From Limnephilus marmoratus (taxonomy: Eukaryota; Arthropoda; Insecta; Trichoptera; Limnephilidae), in the NCBI GenBank assembly GCA_917880885.1, contig OU862910.1, forward strand, positions 52,257,285 to 52,321,284: a DNA stretch of 64,000 bases, in the 5' to 3' direction. The notes under the pieces are model-generated. The model was not told the DNA's origin. It saw nothing but the letters and a program-made list of their open reading frames with translations, and searched no databases. The position numbers were made by a program, and so were the translations under genes. Position 1 is the stretch's first letter. Each line of letters begins with the position of its first letter. Below are positions 33,580 through 44,400 of this stretch, piece after piece.

Positions 33580-33897
33580 AGCTGACCCAGCCACGCGTCG
33601 CTGTGGCTAACGAAACACAACGAAAACGCCATTACCCGACCTTTATAACCAACGCCATTTGTTAATTTGTATACAAATCAAATCCACACCGCCCGCCTGC
33701 CAGCCGGCTCCCTTTATATATTATTTCAACCAATTTACACCTTGAAAAATTATATACTTAAACCTTCCTCATGAATCACTCTATCTATTGGTGAAAACTG
33801 CATGAAAATCCGTTCAAGAGTTTTTGAGTTTATCGCGAACAGACAGAGAGATAGACAGAAAGACGTAGCGGTCGACTTTTAATTTATAATAGATATG
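33580..33897 (+). repeat. Dispersed repeat, family G
   Basis: It starts CTAGCTGACCCAGCCACGCG and contains GGTGAAAACTGCATGAAAAT, CCGTTCAAGAGTTTTTGAGT and TTATCGCGAACAGACAG, ending AATTTATAATA. The same blocks in reverse complement occur at 39370-39600. This type is common in insect genomes; I do not assign a class. No coding sequence. Confidence 0.6.
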
Positions 33898-34419
33898 TAG
33901 AGATGGGTATAACTTTCAAACGTTATTAAACAAAGTTATTTCAATAAAAATAAACTGACAAATTTTAATAAAAGTATTAAGAACGACATTATCTGAAACC
34001 AGTTCATTTATAGCTATTTAATATGTGTACGGTTTACATATCTTAGTTATTTTTAAATTAATAGCATATTATTTAAATCAAATTTCAACACATGATCTCT
34101 CTACATGTTTATTAACATTATAATGTATTAATTATCTTCTGCTTTAGTACCTTGGTACCCATTATCTGTAAGAAACATTAATTTAACAATATTGTTCTTT
34201 CAATACGTATATTATTTTCTTGTATTTTTATTACTTTATAAAATTATTAACCTCAACACTGACTTGTCCAACCAAGTGAGGTTAAATTGAATTGTAAACA
34301 ATAATATCTACCATGTAAAAGAACAATAAATAAATAAATAAACATCCAGGAAACGATTATTTGATAACAAAAATGAGCTCTTGAATGATAATATTTTTTA
34401 GATTTTCACGGCCAAAAGT
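33898..34419. other. No gene recognised
   Basis: AT-rich with an AATAAATAAATAAA run; nothing identified. Confidence 0.45.
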
Positions 34420-34530
34420 ATTTTTGTTATTTGTTTTTGGGGTGTTATGCCGTGTTGCGCTACCTCCTCCTTTAGCCAACGTGTCGGACAGCGTTACAGT
34501 GTCCATCATCAGGGCAGATGTGTAAATGTT
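34420..34530 (-). mobile_element. Penelope-like terminal repeat (solo)
   Basis: It is the reverse complement of the 23.4-kb module: GTTATGCCGTGTTGCGCTAC, CTCCTCCTTTAGCCAACGTG, TCGGACAGCGTTACAGTGTC and CATCATCAGGGCAGA. Confidence 0.55.
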
Positions 34531-35980
34531 AGTGATGAAATGTGTGCTTAAGTACTTTCAAGCAATACCGTGTTGCCAGCTCCACTCCACTGCGAGCTGG
34601 CATTACAGTATACTTCAAGATGGTTTTCTGCATTTAGGTTTAGTGTAGCCGTCAATTACCGGATACCAAGAACTATTGAGCTTAGCTCCGTCGTCTCTAT
34701 TAATGTTAATAATAGGATAAATAGGCCTTGAATGATCGTAAAAAACTGTATCAGCATTACGTGTTTTCTTTGTAGAAGTTTTAAAAATTCGATGAATTGA
34801 AAATAATCTACTAACTTTTCTAATAAGTTTCAATGATAAACATTTTCATGTTTTATTAATTTTGTTTTAACCACTCTTCCCAACGAATAAAATTGTTACC
34901 GAATTGATAGTCATAAGCCAACTGCTGGAAGAAAAATTCTACAGACTGTTTTGATTGTACATGGATTTTCTGTGGAGTACAATAATAACGAAGATAAAGT
35001 GTAACCACTTTGATAAAATATGTTCAAGTGAATGCATAATGACAGGTGGTAAAGTCTGGTACGAAATACGAAGATATACAAAAGAAAAGTGTGTCATCAG
35101 CGCTAATTTATGTACATTAGTCTAGATAATGCAGTGAAACTTGCATTAATGGTCGTCTCTAGAGTCGTTATTGCATTCATAAACTGACCAGAGAGGTTTA
35201 CTACATGTGATGGTACATACAAAGATTTGCTACTGGTTTTAGAAACAACTGCTAATTTAAATCTCATTCAAAATCACTTAATCTGCGTAGAAATTATGGA
35301 AGAAATCCCGCTGGCTTCGGGTGTTCCAGAACGTATGCAGATTTATTACAAGTTATGCTTTAAACTATTAAGATAATTAAGATATTATTTGTTTGCGCCC
35401 GTACGTATACGATACGAATAAATAGTTTTGTCCATAAACTCAAACTCAAACTTTTCGAGAAAAGCTAACAAATACAATACCTGTGATTCAATCCAAAACT
35501 ACATTTATTAGCATTTCTTGAAATATTTGCGTTTGTTTATGGACAGAACTATTTATTCAAATTCATTAAATTACATTAATATTTTAAAGCATAACTTAAT
35601 AAGATTGTGATAATGCATACATTCCCTGCAGTGAGTGTTACTAAATATTATAATTATTCTTTCTAATCGATTTGTATTTAAATTTTAAGGATATCATTGC
35701 CCTAGCTATACTTTATTACTACTTTTAAAAACCCATGGTAATAAAAATAAAAACCTTCTAATTAGAAACATCATAGAAAACAAACGTTTCAAAGAAGAAT
35801 AGGTTATCCTCTCCTGCGATAGCTGTATTTACCCTTTTTTAAGTGACTTTAAGGTCAGTGCTGCGAGCAATAGAAATGTTTGAAACTTAGCGAAATTCAA
35901 ACAGACGGGAAACTTCGGAAAGATGCAGATATTAGCATTATCCAGAAACGTTAAGTTTTATGTGATATACCCATTACTAT
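34531..35980. other. No gene recognised
   Basis: Nothing firm. A segment around 35430-35560 has inverted similarity (ACTATTTATTC / GAATAAATAGT with GTCCATAAAC / GTTTATGGAC), probably a small inverted-repeat element. The 72-codon frame at 34615-34833 has no domain. Confidence 0.4.
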
Positions 35981-35982
35981 TA

Positions 35983-36190
35983 ATAAGTAAGAGTGGTAGA
36001 TAGTCTAAGTATCGCCCTGGTGAACGGCCTCCATTCGGAATCGACACAGAGCATGCTTAAAATGGCAATAACCGCGTTTAGTTTTTTTTTCTGGATAGTC
36101 AAGCATTTCCCAATCTTCCTCTTTCACATCTTCAGCCTCACAAGATACCACAAACGGGGATGCCATTGGTCCACTGACGCCTGACAGTTC
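35983..36190 (-). repeat. Family C repeat (copy)
   Basis: It contains AAGTATCGCCCTGGTGAACG, TTCCCAATCTTCCTCTTTCA, CATCTTCAGCCTCACAAGAT and AACGGGGATGCCATTGGTCC, which match the right half of the foldback at 60.6-61.1 kb in order. Confidence 0.55.
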
Positions 36191-36253
36191 GGATAGGTCA
36201 TGACTGTTACGCAGTATTCACTGTTCAAAAGATAATAAAGTATTAATGAAAAA

Positions 36254-36420
36254 AAAAAGTTCTTTATTTTGATTTATATACATACCGGTTTCGGTTGATA
36301 TCAACCTTCATCAGACCAATAAACCTATAAACTATTTGTCCTGATAAAGGTTGAGATCAACCGAAACCGGTCGAAGTGTATAAGTCGAATAAAGTGTTTA
36401 AACAAAGAACTTTTTTCATG
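36254..36420. mobile_element. Penelope-like terminal repeats, inverted pair
   Basis: ACCGGTTTCGGTTGATATCA / ACCTTCATCAG (36284-36313) is mirrored by CTGATAAAGGTTGAGATCAA / CCGAAACCGGT (36341-36371). The flanks GTTCTTTATTTTGATT and CGAATAAAGTGTTTAAACAA echo the ends of the other Penelope-like modules. Short hairpin spacing of about 30 bp; no coding sequence. Confidence 0.6.
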
Positions 36421-36519
36421 TGTATGTCAAGCCAAAGCGTTTGCTTTTTCCAAGTTAAAGTACCTACGCATGCAAATAGATCTCGGTTTCTTTCTACGAC
36501 AAAGCCACCATCGATGTTA

Positions 36520-36684
36520 GGGAACGTACCCATACTACGTGACCAACTTTTTGCAATTTTTAACCCCCCCCTCCCCCCCAGTGACCAAAAACCTAAGCAA
36601 CCCGCCGCTCATTTGTGTGGAGCGTGACATTTTGAAGACCCCCCCCCCCCCCTTAAACGTGTCACGTAGTATGGGTACGTTCCC
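36520..36684. mobile_element. PIF/Harbinger-like MITE (copy D2)
   Basis: Complete short copy: GGGAACGTACCCATACTACG at the left and CGTAGTATGGGTACGTTCCC at the right, with two C-runs and the shared middle AACCCGCCGCTCATTTGTGT. The flanks TTA and ATT do not form a clean duplication, unlike D1 and D3. Confidence 0.75.
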
Positions 36685-37199
36685 ATTATTGACATTTGAA
36701 TAAGCCGCTAATTTCTATATTATTTTTCTATTTCTTAATAGAAAGTTTAATTTCAAAGACGAGGTACCCAACATTGTATGCAGTGTTGATAACCGACGGC
36801 CGTTGATGGGAAAAAACTCGCCTCTCTTCTTATGGATTAAAGATTTCTAGTAAGACAGATAAGTTTCTTTTGCATTCCACATAGTGAGCTACTAAAAGGA
36901 AATAAGTATTCGGTGCAGCGCTATTTGTGTCATACGATTCATATATCATTTGAAAATGTGTACAAACAAGGCCTATGTTGGACATGTGTGGAGCGTTAAA
37001 CCAATATTGTGACATAATACCGAATGCCTTTCTTTGGCACTCCCACATGCGGCGTTTGTTTTGTCATGTTGAAACATCGTATGGACATAGTGTTTTTGGC
37101 CTAATATTTTGTTTAGTGAACAATGTCATGATCTTTAAAGTCGTGAAGAAATTTAAAGGTTATGTAAACATCGGCCAATCCTTTAAAACATAATATAAT
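36685..37199. other. No gene recognised
   Basis: Short open frames on both strands (36830-37193) lack any domain; nothing identified. Confidence 0.4.
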
Positions 37200-37935
37200 A
37201 ACATGTACCTACCTCATTTGAAAGAGAGAGTATGAAAACAATGTGCAACATAGTTGTGAATGATGAGTATTTGGGCAGGTGGATGAGTTTGTGTACCTGG
37301 GAAGTATGTTTACGAGAGATGGGAAGGCTGACAGATATCGAAAGAAGGGTAAATGCAGGCAACTCTCTTAATGGAGGACTGAACGCCGTTGGCGCCAATT
37401 AAAAACTGTCCAAAGAAGCGAAGTTAGCCGTCCATAATAGAGTGCTGGTACCTACCCTGATGTATGGCAGTGAGGCATGGAACTGGCAGAGGAAGGATGA
37501 AAGTAGACTGAATGCTGTAGAGATGAAATCCCTGAGACGTATGTGTGGTAAAACCATGTACGATCGTGTGAGATATGTGGAGATCCGCGAAGATTGCAAG
37601 GCTAATGTAAGTGTAATGAGTAAGATTAAGAAAGGGACGCTAAGATGGTTTGGGCATGTAGAGCGAATGAACGAGGAAAGGAGTGTAAGGAGAATATATA
37701 ACGCAAATGTGAATGGTAGAAGAAGTCGGGGACGCCCGAGGAAGACCACGACCAAGTGAATCAGATACTTGAGTCGGACCATGTGAAGAGTCGGAATAAT
37801 AGAAGAGCATTATGAGACGATGTATGAATGTGAACGAGGCGAGGAGTGTGTGCCAAGATCGAGTTGTTTGGCGGTCCGTCCTCTCTGCCTACCTGTGCGG
37901 GGAAACGGCGTAAAGGTTAGTTAGTTAGTTAGTTT
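37200..37935 (+). mobile_element. RTE-like retrotransposon, 5'-truncated 3' end
   Basis: QVDEFVYLGSMFTRDGKAD (about 37278-37334) starts the recognisable part. After frameshifts it continues in the frame 37442-37759: LVPTLMYGSEAWNWQRKDES, RLNAVEMKSLRRMCGKTMYD, KGTLRWFGHVERMNEERSVR and GRRSRGRPRK. These are standard C-terminal blocks of RTE-type endonuclease/reverse transcriptase polyproteins. A degraded CQDRVVWRSVLSAYPC-like end follows, and the copy terminates in TTAGTTAGTTAGTTAG (37918-37933). Catalytic RT motifs are absent. Confidence 0.85.
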
Positions 37936-38047
37936 TGTACCTGAGTGTGATACAAATTGGCAAAACGCTTAATTTATTCCTCAGTTTCGCTGAGAAATGC
38001 AAAAATATGTATTATGATGAGCCTTACTTTATTTTTGTTACAGTTAA

Positions 38048-38146
38048 GGGAACGTACCTAAGGAACCCGCCGCTCATTTGTATGGAGCGTGACCTTTTGA
38101 AGACCCCCCCCCCCCTAAAAGTGTCACGTAGTATGGGTACGTTCCC
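38048..38146. mobile_element. PIF/Harbinger-like MITE (copy D3)
   Basis: A shortened copy with GGGAACGTACC at the left and CACGTAGTATGGGTACGTTC plus CC at the right. TAA flanks both sides (38045-38047, 38147-38149). It retains one C-run and AACCCGCCGCTCATTTGTAT. Confidence 0.75.
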
Positions 38147-38224
38147 TAAACGGATTAATAAAAATTAAATTATGAAGCGTTCTTTCTTACTTTTTGGAAT
38201 TTGTAAAATGTTTAATTTATAATT

Positions 38225-38400
38225 CTAAAATAATGTAGATATTTGAGTCGGGCCATGTCAAGAATAATAGAAGAGCATGTATGAGACATATGAGGGATAT
38301 ATGAATGTGAACGAGGCAAGGAGTGTGTGCCAAATCCGAGTAGTTTGTCGGTCCGTCCTATCTCACTACCCCTGCGGGGAATTTAGTTAGTTACGTAGTT
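38225..38400 (+). mobile_element. RTE-like 3' end fragment
   Basis: It repeats the last part of the 37.2-kb element: GTCGGGCCATGTCAAGAATA, GTGAACGAGGCAAGGAGTGT, GGTCCGTCCTATCTCACTAC and the TTAGTTAGTTA end. No coding frame survives. Confidence 0.75.
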
Positions 38401-38639
38401 TGTAACTTATTAATTGCAATTTTATATTATTTTTATTTAGTATATTATTTTATGTTTATATTAGAACATAATAATAACAAGTAACTATTGCACATATATA
38501 GGGTGTAACAGCACGAAGGATTTGAACGAGCGATTCTTGAGCATATTTTAAGTAGTTACTTACTGAAAGTACTTGTCATTTTGCCGCCGATGCTATTTTT
38601 TTCTATGAAAAACAAAAAATATATATTTTTCAATGGTTA

Positions 38640-39085
38640 TCCTCAGAATCCATACAATGAAACTCCACAATTCTACAAAACAGAGCTATAAGAACTATAT
38701 TGAAGAAAAATAGATACACTTTAGTCAATAAAATGTTGAAGGAGTTAAATATCTTATCATTTAAACAAATTATTTACTTCAATACTATATTGTTAATCTA
38801 CAAAATAATCAATGGCCATACGTCTATTGAATTCCTAAGAAAAAATGATACACTACAAAGCAAACATACACATGAGACGAGGAAAAGAAATGAACTAAGA
38901 CTCCCCTTCAGAAAAAAAACAGAGTCAAAAGTCATTGATGTACGGAGCATTGAAGATATTTGGAGAATTACCAGAAGAAATAAATTTGGAAGAGAGCAAA
39001 AAAGCATTTAAAATTAAATTGCGAAGATATGTGATTGATTTGGTATAGATGTTTTATTTTAAGTGTATGTATATATATATATATA
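38640..39085 (+). mobile_element. Jockey-like LINE, C-terminal RT fragment
   Basis: From 38676 the frame reads QNRAIRTILKKNRYTLVNKM, LKELNILSFKQIIYFNTILL, IYKIINGH, then HETRKRNELRLPFRKKTESK, stopping at 39009. This is the usual post-RT region of jockey/CR1-like LINEs. It ends in a TATATATA microsatellite (39068-39085), a common LINE tail. The catalytic domain is missing. Confidence 0.75.
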
Positions 39086-39366
39086 AGGATTGTATTAGGC
39101 CATAGATAACTATGTATCTATAATACCTATATTGAAGAAAATGACATTGCACACTATAAAACAGTCTTAAGAAAATCCAGACAAGAAAGCAAGACAAGTT
39201 TCACAATTCCATAACTCACTGTTACTAAAAATCTGCTTCATGGTGTTGGATACATTATTGACCATTGATACAAGGCCATTCCCACAACCAAAACCAAAAA
39301 AGTAAGAACGCAAGCGGGTCGTGAGTGTTATTATTTAAAAGAAACTGGATTGAAATAATTCATATC
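39086..39366. other. No gene recognised
   Basis: Nothing identified. Confidence 0.4.
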
Positions 39367-39600
39367 ATGTATTATAAATTAAAGTCCTCCGCCGCGTCTG
39401 TGTGTCTGTTTGCGATAAACTCAAAACTACTGAACGGATTTTCATGCGGTTTTCACCAATAGATAGAGTGATTCATGATGAAGGCTTAAGTAAATAATTT
39501 GTCAATGTTTTGTGTAAATTGGTTGAAATATATAATTAAAGGAGTGTGGACGAGGGGGATGGCAAGTGGGCGGTGTGGATTTGATTTGTATTCAAAGGAA
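39367..39600 (-). repeat. Dispersed repeat, family G (second copy)
   Basis: The plus strand reads TAAAGTCCTCCGCCGCGTCT, GTTTGCGATAAACTCAAAAC, TACTGAACGGATTTTCATGC and GTTTTCACCAATAGATAGAG, the reverse complement of the 33.6-kb copy. Confidence 0.6.
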
Positions 39601-39665
39601 GGTCTGGCTAAAGGAGGAGGTAGCGCAACACGGCATAACACCCTTATAAATAAATAACAAAAATA
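39600..39665 (+). mobile_element. Penelope-like terminal repeat, partial
   Basis: GGCTAAAGGAGGAGGTAGCG, CAACACGGCATAACACCC and AAATAACAAAAATA match the right half of the 23.4-kb module. The hammerhead-like half is missing; it abuts repeat G. Confidence 0.5.
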
Positions 39666-40287
39666 GTATCATGTATATAAATATGAATAAAACTAAAGTA
39701 TATCTTGACATGGTAATATTCCCAGTAGGTAAGACGGGCATGGCGAAAACCTTTGTAATATTTATTATCAAGTTAAATAAAGGGAAAAATGTAATTATAC
39801 ACCGACAAATTGTAAATTAGAAGCACACATCGCGTGCCATCCATCCATAGTAATTAGACCACGGTGACAACGATTTTAAATTCAAATCACAACAAAGGAA
39901 ATACTTTCCTTTGGCATGAGAAATAAGCAGGTAAATGGGGCAACACTAAGCATGTGAGACAATTGAACGAATATGTCAATAAATGCGGTCACCATTCAAA
40001 GGATACTTTTCAATTGGATCTGCTGTTCTAGTACGTGAATCTTTTATTTAATAGCACAGTTCTATTTCAATGGAGAGAAACATTGTGCAGATCCTATCTA
40101 TAATCAGCTGCATAGAGGTCAATTTTTTTGGCAATGGAACTGTACATCGCAGGCGTTACTGTCGCTAGATAACACGATATTTTCTAATATGAAGTACGAA
40201 AAAAATTTAAAGCCTGTCAAAAAACAATTGTTTTATATGAACTTTCGTTAGTTGCTAAGTGAGTAACCATTTATTATGTAGATATCA
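39666..40287. other. No gene recognised
   Basis: Nothing identified. Confidence 0.4.
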
Positions 40288-40920
40288 TTTGGGAGAGTGG
40301 GAAGTATGTTTACGAGAGACGGGAAGGCTGATAATAGGCATTGTAAGAAAAATAAATTCAGGTAACTCCATTAATGGAGCACTGAACGTCGTAGGCGCTG
40401 ACAAAAAAACTGTCCAAAGAAGCTAGTAATCTACAATGGGGGGCTGGTACCTACCCTGATATCTATATGGCAATGAGGCATGGAATTGGCAAAGGAAGGA
40501 TGAAAGTAGACTGAATGCTCTAGAAATGAGATCCCTGAGGCGTGTGAGCGGCATAACCATGTATGACGGAGATCCGCAAAGAATGCAAGGCTGATGTAAG
40601 CATAATGAGTAAGATTATGAAGAAACCCTTAGATGGTTTGGGCATGAAGAGCGAGTAAACAAAGAAAGGAATGTAAGGAGAATACATGACGCACATGAAT
40701 GGTAGAAGAAGTCGGGGACGCCCGAGGAAGACAAAGCACGATAAGTGAATCAGATACTAGGGTCGGGCCACGCAAAAAGTCAGATAATAGAACAGTATCC
40801 GTGAGACGATGTATGAACGTAAATGAGGCACGGAGTGTACGCCAAGACAGAGTTATTTAGCGGTCCGTCATCTCTGCCTACCCCTGCAGGAAACGACGTG
40901 ATGGTTTAGTTAGGTAGTTT
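40288..40920 (+). mobile_element. RTE-like retrotransposon, heavily decayed copy
   Basis: GGGAAGTATGTTTACGAGAG, AATGAGGCATGGAATTGGCA, GATGGTTTGGGCATGAAGAG and GGTCCGTCATCTCTGCCTAC follow the order of the 37.2-kb element with many frameshifting indels. No frame is usable. Confidence 0.8.
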
Positions 40921-41115
40921 TTTTTTTTTTAAAAGAAAGACAAACATTCCCGGGTTACGAATAACCCAACAATGTTTGAAAATCTCCTACTACCACCACA
41001 GAAAATCGAAAATGTTGCTTGTGTTGTGATTTGTGATGGAGGAATTAGCCAGCCGAGGATTTGAACATGCGACGCCCGGATGGGATCCAAGCGCTATGCC
41101 CACTCAACCACCGAC
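40921..41115 (-). mobile_element. tRNA-derived SINE (family B, copy 1)
   Basis: On the minus strand a tRNA-like head (GTCGGTGGTTGAGTGGGCAT, then GTCGCATGTTCAAATCCTCG) is followed by GGCTAATTCCTCCATCACAA, AAGCAACATTTTCGATTTTC, TGTGGTGGTAGTAGGAGATT and CGTAACCCGGGAATGTTTGT, and then an A-rich tail (T-run on the plus strand at 40918-40931). Head, body and A-tail in this order are the SINE hallmark. Confidence 0.75.
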
Positions 41116-42119
41116 CAGTCAATCAGTTAGTTAGTATGGAAAACTCACAAACGTAACGGCATGTACAAATACACAATTCACAGATAACGAACCATCGGTA
41201 AAAAAAATAACTTCAATACAGTACTTTCCATAAACAAAATGCTTTTATTTCATATGTACTAATAATTTAAGCGGTAAATACTTGTATGATTTATTCAACT
41301 GGGAATAAATAGTTGAGTAGGTAGGTACTGCAAGCATTTAACTTCAATTATTTTATTAAAAAAAACAACAGACCTACATTCTAAGTGTGTTATTTTTTTA
41401 TAAAGTTTAGTATTGGTCAGTAACTACTTATCTGTAACTAAAATTATCCATGGAAAAAAATATACATGGAGCAATAATAATTATCGGTAACGGCTTGTCT
41501 ATGATAACGTGCGATTTTTTTCTCCGTAGTCTATACGAAACGAGGAAAGCGGTCTAAAAGTGCTTTGACTGCCTTCTATTTGTGAGGTTTCACAGTAACT
41601 GTTGCAAGGTCAAAAACAAGACAGCGTGAAATATTTTTATAATTAATTGACTGAGCTTAGCGAAATCGTGTTTTAACTCGATCATTTGGCAATTTATCTG
41701 TCTATAAATATGTTTGTTACGTTCCAGTTCCGATTCAAGATGGTGGCATTTTAGGATACTGCCTTTTTATCCCGCCATAGTTCGCATGATGAATTATTGT
41801 CATTTAGATGGCGACATTAATTTCCTTGAATAAATTTGTAAAATTCCTTATTTGAAATATAAAAAAAATGTTTAGTTAAATTTTAAATTTTAAAGAGTAA
41901 CATTTAATAGTTATACATACAAACAAGTGTTTAGGTTATCGAGTATTTAAATATAACCGCCTATAGCACCATTCCTCTTGTAATGCTATGCTGTGCTAGA
42001 ACATCTGTTCTACCGTGTGGTATCTTGTAGTCGTGTTTAAGACTACGTCTGAAATGGGTTTAATCTTATCCCAGTGATTGATAGAGAAATTGTGAGAGGA
42101 AACCCATGTACCAAACTGA
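41116..42119. other. No gene recognised
   Basis: AT-rich; no repeat family or exon identified. Confidence 0.45.
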
Positions 42120-42295
42120 AATTGATTGAATGAAAGTCCCAAATTCCCGGGTTACGAATTGCCTGAAAATATTTTTACTGTCCCTACCACCACCATAAAA
42201 AAACAGTAAATGTTGCTTGTGCGATGATGGAGGAATTGTAAATGATTGAACCCACAACGCTACGGTGCGAACGGAACGCGTTGTACCATACGACA
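42120..42295 (-). mobile_element. tRNA-derived SINE (family B, copy 2)
   Basis: It shares CCCGGGTTACGAATTGCCTG, CTACCACCACCATAAAAAAA, AATGTTGCTTGTGCGATGAT and GGAGGAATTG with copy 1. The tRNA-like head is more diverged (GGTTCAATCATT in place of the B box). Confidence 0.7.
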
Positions 42296-42905
42296 CGTAT
42301 AATAAATAGCATATAGTCTTTGATGTTATTTTGTTATAAAATTGGGTAATTTTCTAAAACCACACACCGTAAGAATAACGTCGGCATGAAAAGTAAAGGT
42401 AAAAGAAAAAAATTACTGTCAGTCCAAAAAATGGATATTAGAGATAATACGAGATCTTAAAGTTTTTTCCAAGAAAAATAGGCTGGACAAAACCATGATA
42501 CAAATTATTCATCATCAAGCTTTCGATAATGCGTAGGTTGTATTGTAAAAGGATGCCGAAAGGTTTGATTTTGGCAGAGTGAATGTCCTATTAGCAAGCC
42601 TACATGGAATGTTAATTGAGGTTCTATCTTGAATAACAAATCCGTCATTTCCTGCTCTATGAAACATAGCGGCGACCACGAATATCAGTTGTATAATGAG
42701 CCCATTGACTATTTTATTGAAACAAATTGATACACATCGATAGCTGTTGGTGTTAAAAAAATCTCTCCGGACAGAACCAAACAAGGAAGTAATTGAGTAA
42801 TATTTCGGAATGATTGGTCGTATTTTTTATTTTTTATTATTTATTAGCGAGTTCCTGCGTGCGTTGCAATGCCTAGTCATTGTTATTTTTTTTATTCTGA
42901 AGTGA
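42296..42905. other. No gene recognised
   Basis: Nothing firm. GTTCCTGCGTGCGTTGCAAT at 42851 resembles the end of family F. Confidence 0.4.
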
Positions 42906-43045
42906 AATTGCATAGGAATCCCAACTGCTGCCAACCCTCTGGAATCAGTGAAACTACGGCAACCCAATTGGAGTACTTTGTGAAGCTGAAGGAAGTGGGG
43001 AGGGGAAGGAGATGGGGAAAAGGGAAGAGGGAAGTGGGGCTATTA
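42906..43045 (+). repeat. Family C repeat (copy)
   Basis: ATCCCAACTGCTGCCAACCC, GAATCAGTGAAACTACGGCA, TGAAGCTGAAGGAAGTGGGG and AGGGGAAGGAGATGGGGAAA match the family in order. Confidence 0.65.
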
Positions 43046-43095
43046 ATATATATTAGGCTATTTAAACACGGCCAAATTCCAAATGGTAGTCTTAC

Positions 43096-43905
43096 ACCAG
43101 CCGAGCGATTCTATATCTTTTGTGGGATCGTTATTATGCCCCCTCTACACGTCAGCAGATGCGTCCGCAGACGTCGACAGATGCATCCGCAGATGGATCT
43201 CCACGAGCCGTCCACACATCTGTAGGTGGATCATTCTGTGTTGGTTCTCGATAGACGCAACACGTACGCATGCAAAATGGATATTGAGACCGTAGCTGCC
43301 GCAGCTATTTATTTATTTAATTCTTTTAAGTATTATTTAAGTGTCCACCGTAGTAGAGTTAAGAACGAAAAAAACTGCAAGAATCAAGCGTGCACTCTCA
43401 TTCGCTTCCCGATGAACACTGATCCGTCGTCAGACATGTGGACAGACCGCTCGCTACCGCGCCGAAACCCTTTGATCGTGGGTGGTTTGTATATTTATGC
43501 TTTGATCCGTGCTACAAAAACTGACAACTAACGGATTAGTGCCGGACGCATCTGCCGACGTCAAATACCCACCACAGACGAGCAAATCACCCCCTCTACA
43601 CGTCGGCGGACGTGTCCGCCGATAATATCTGCAGATGAATCTGTCTACGTGTAAAGAGGCTTTAGATAACGGACGTAATCTTCTGTCAGATTTGTGAGGT
43701 TTTTATGGCTGTTATTTGCTTTCTCGATGTACAATGTACATTAAATTAATAAATATCCATGCAAACTTGCAGGAATTCGTGTTTAAAACGATCTAAATTA
43801 AAATATGTGACAGTAAACATGTAAAAATCACACAAATTTACAGAAGATAACGTCCGTTATCTAATAACGATCCCACAAAAGATATAGAATCACTCAGCAC
43901 GGTGA
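43096..43905. mobile_element. Palindromic element, host of a Harbinger-like insertion
   Basis: The outer arms GCGATTCTATATCTTTTGTG / GGATCGTTATTA (43103-43135) and, inverted, TAATAACGATCCCACAAAAG / ATATAGAATC (43862-43891) continue inward: TAGATAACGGACGT, ATCTTCTGT and ATTTGTG (43673-43715) pair with the block before 43862. The left arm is split by an insertion at about 43137-43672. Removing it and one TTA restores the symmetric junction CGTTATTAGATAACGG. Confidence 0.7.
43137..43669 (+). mobile_element. PIF/Harbinger-like element inside the palindrome
   Basis: The ends are imperfectly inverted: GCCCCCTCTACACGTC at the left and, inverted, AGCCTCTTTACACGTAG at the right. Both contain degenerate GTCNGCNGANGCNTCCGC blocks. 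TTA is duplicated at 43134-43136 and 43670-43672. A frame from 43277 begins MDIETVAAAAIYLFNSFK, which resembles the N terminus of Harbinger-type proteins, but it has no catalytic domain. A non-autonomous derivative is the best reading. Confidence 0.65.
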
Positions 43906-43984
43906 AACCGGGAGTATCTTTCACATGTTTTATTTTAAGTGAGTAAATTGTGAAATAACACAAATTAATCAAATAAAATTTACT

Positions 43985-44050
43985 TGCGCACGTCAGGATT
44001 TAAACCCCCGACCTCCAGCTTGCCCCTTAACCACGGAGGTCGTCCTACCC
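43985..44050 (-). repeat. tRNA-like relic
   Basis: On the minus strand ACGACCTCCGTGGTTAAGGG and GTCGGGGGTTTAAATCCTGA resemble D- and T-arms of a tRNA (B box GGTTTAAATCC). The acceptor pairs poorly. Probably part of a SINE. Confidence 0.4.
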
Positions 44051-44139
44051 ATCTAGTCAAAGGGAAGACTTGAATAATTAAGTGAATGCATCAGATTTTC
44101 AAATTCCGAAACTAAGCGCACAAACAAATTAAAATGCTA

Positions 44140-44400
44140 AACGGTAAACAGTTAGCAATGTGGAAAGTCCGGTCCTGCAGGGATTTGACCTGAGTGTCGC
44201 TGTGGCCGGAGTTAGCGTGTCGTTTTTTCGCTCGCCTGCGCTTGTGTCTGCGGTGGCGATGTCATTATGACATAACGCCGGCCTCTTCTTCTTCTGACGC
44301 CGCGCCGGCGCTCTCTGCACAGCGGTGTTTCCGGCAGTGGCCGGTACCGGGGGCGTGCCCCTCCGACACACGGTACATTCACTATCTTCAAAGCGCCGAA
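44140..44400. promoter_or_regulatory. CpG-rich islet
   Basis: GC-rich with many CpGs (GACGCCGCGCCGGCGCTC, GCCGGTACCGGGGGCG) in an AT-rich setting. It is flanked by tRNA-like and unknown DNA. Open frames on both strands are composition effects. It could be a promoter of an unseen transcript or part of a repeat. Confidence 0.2.
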
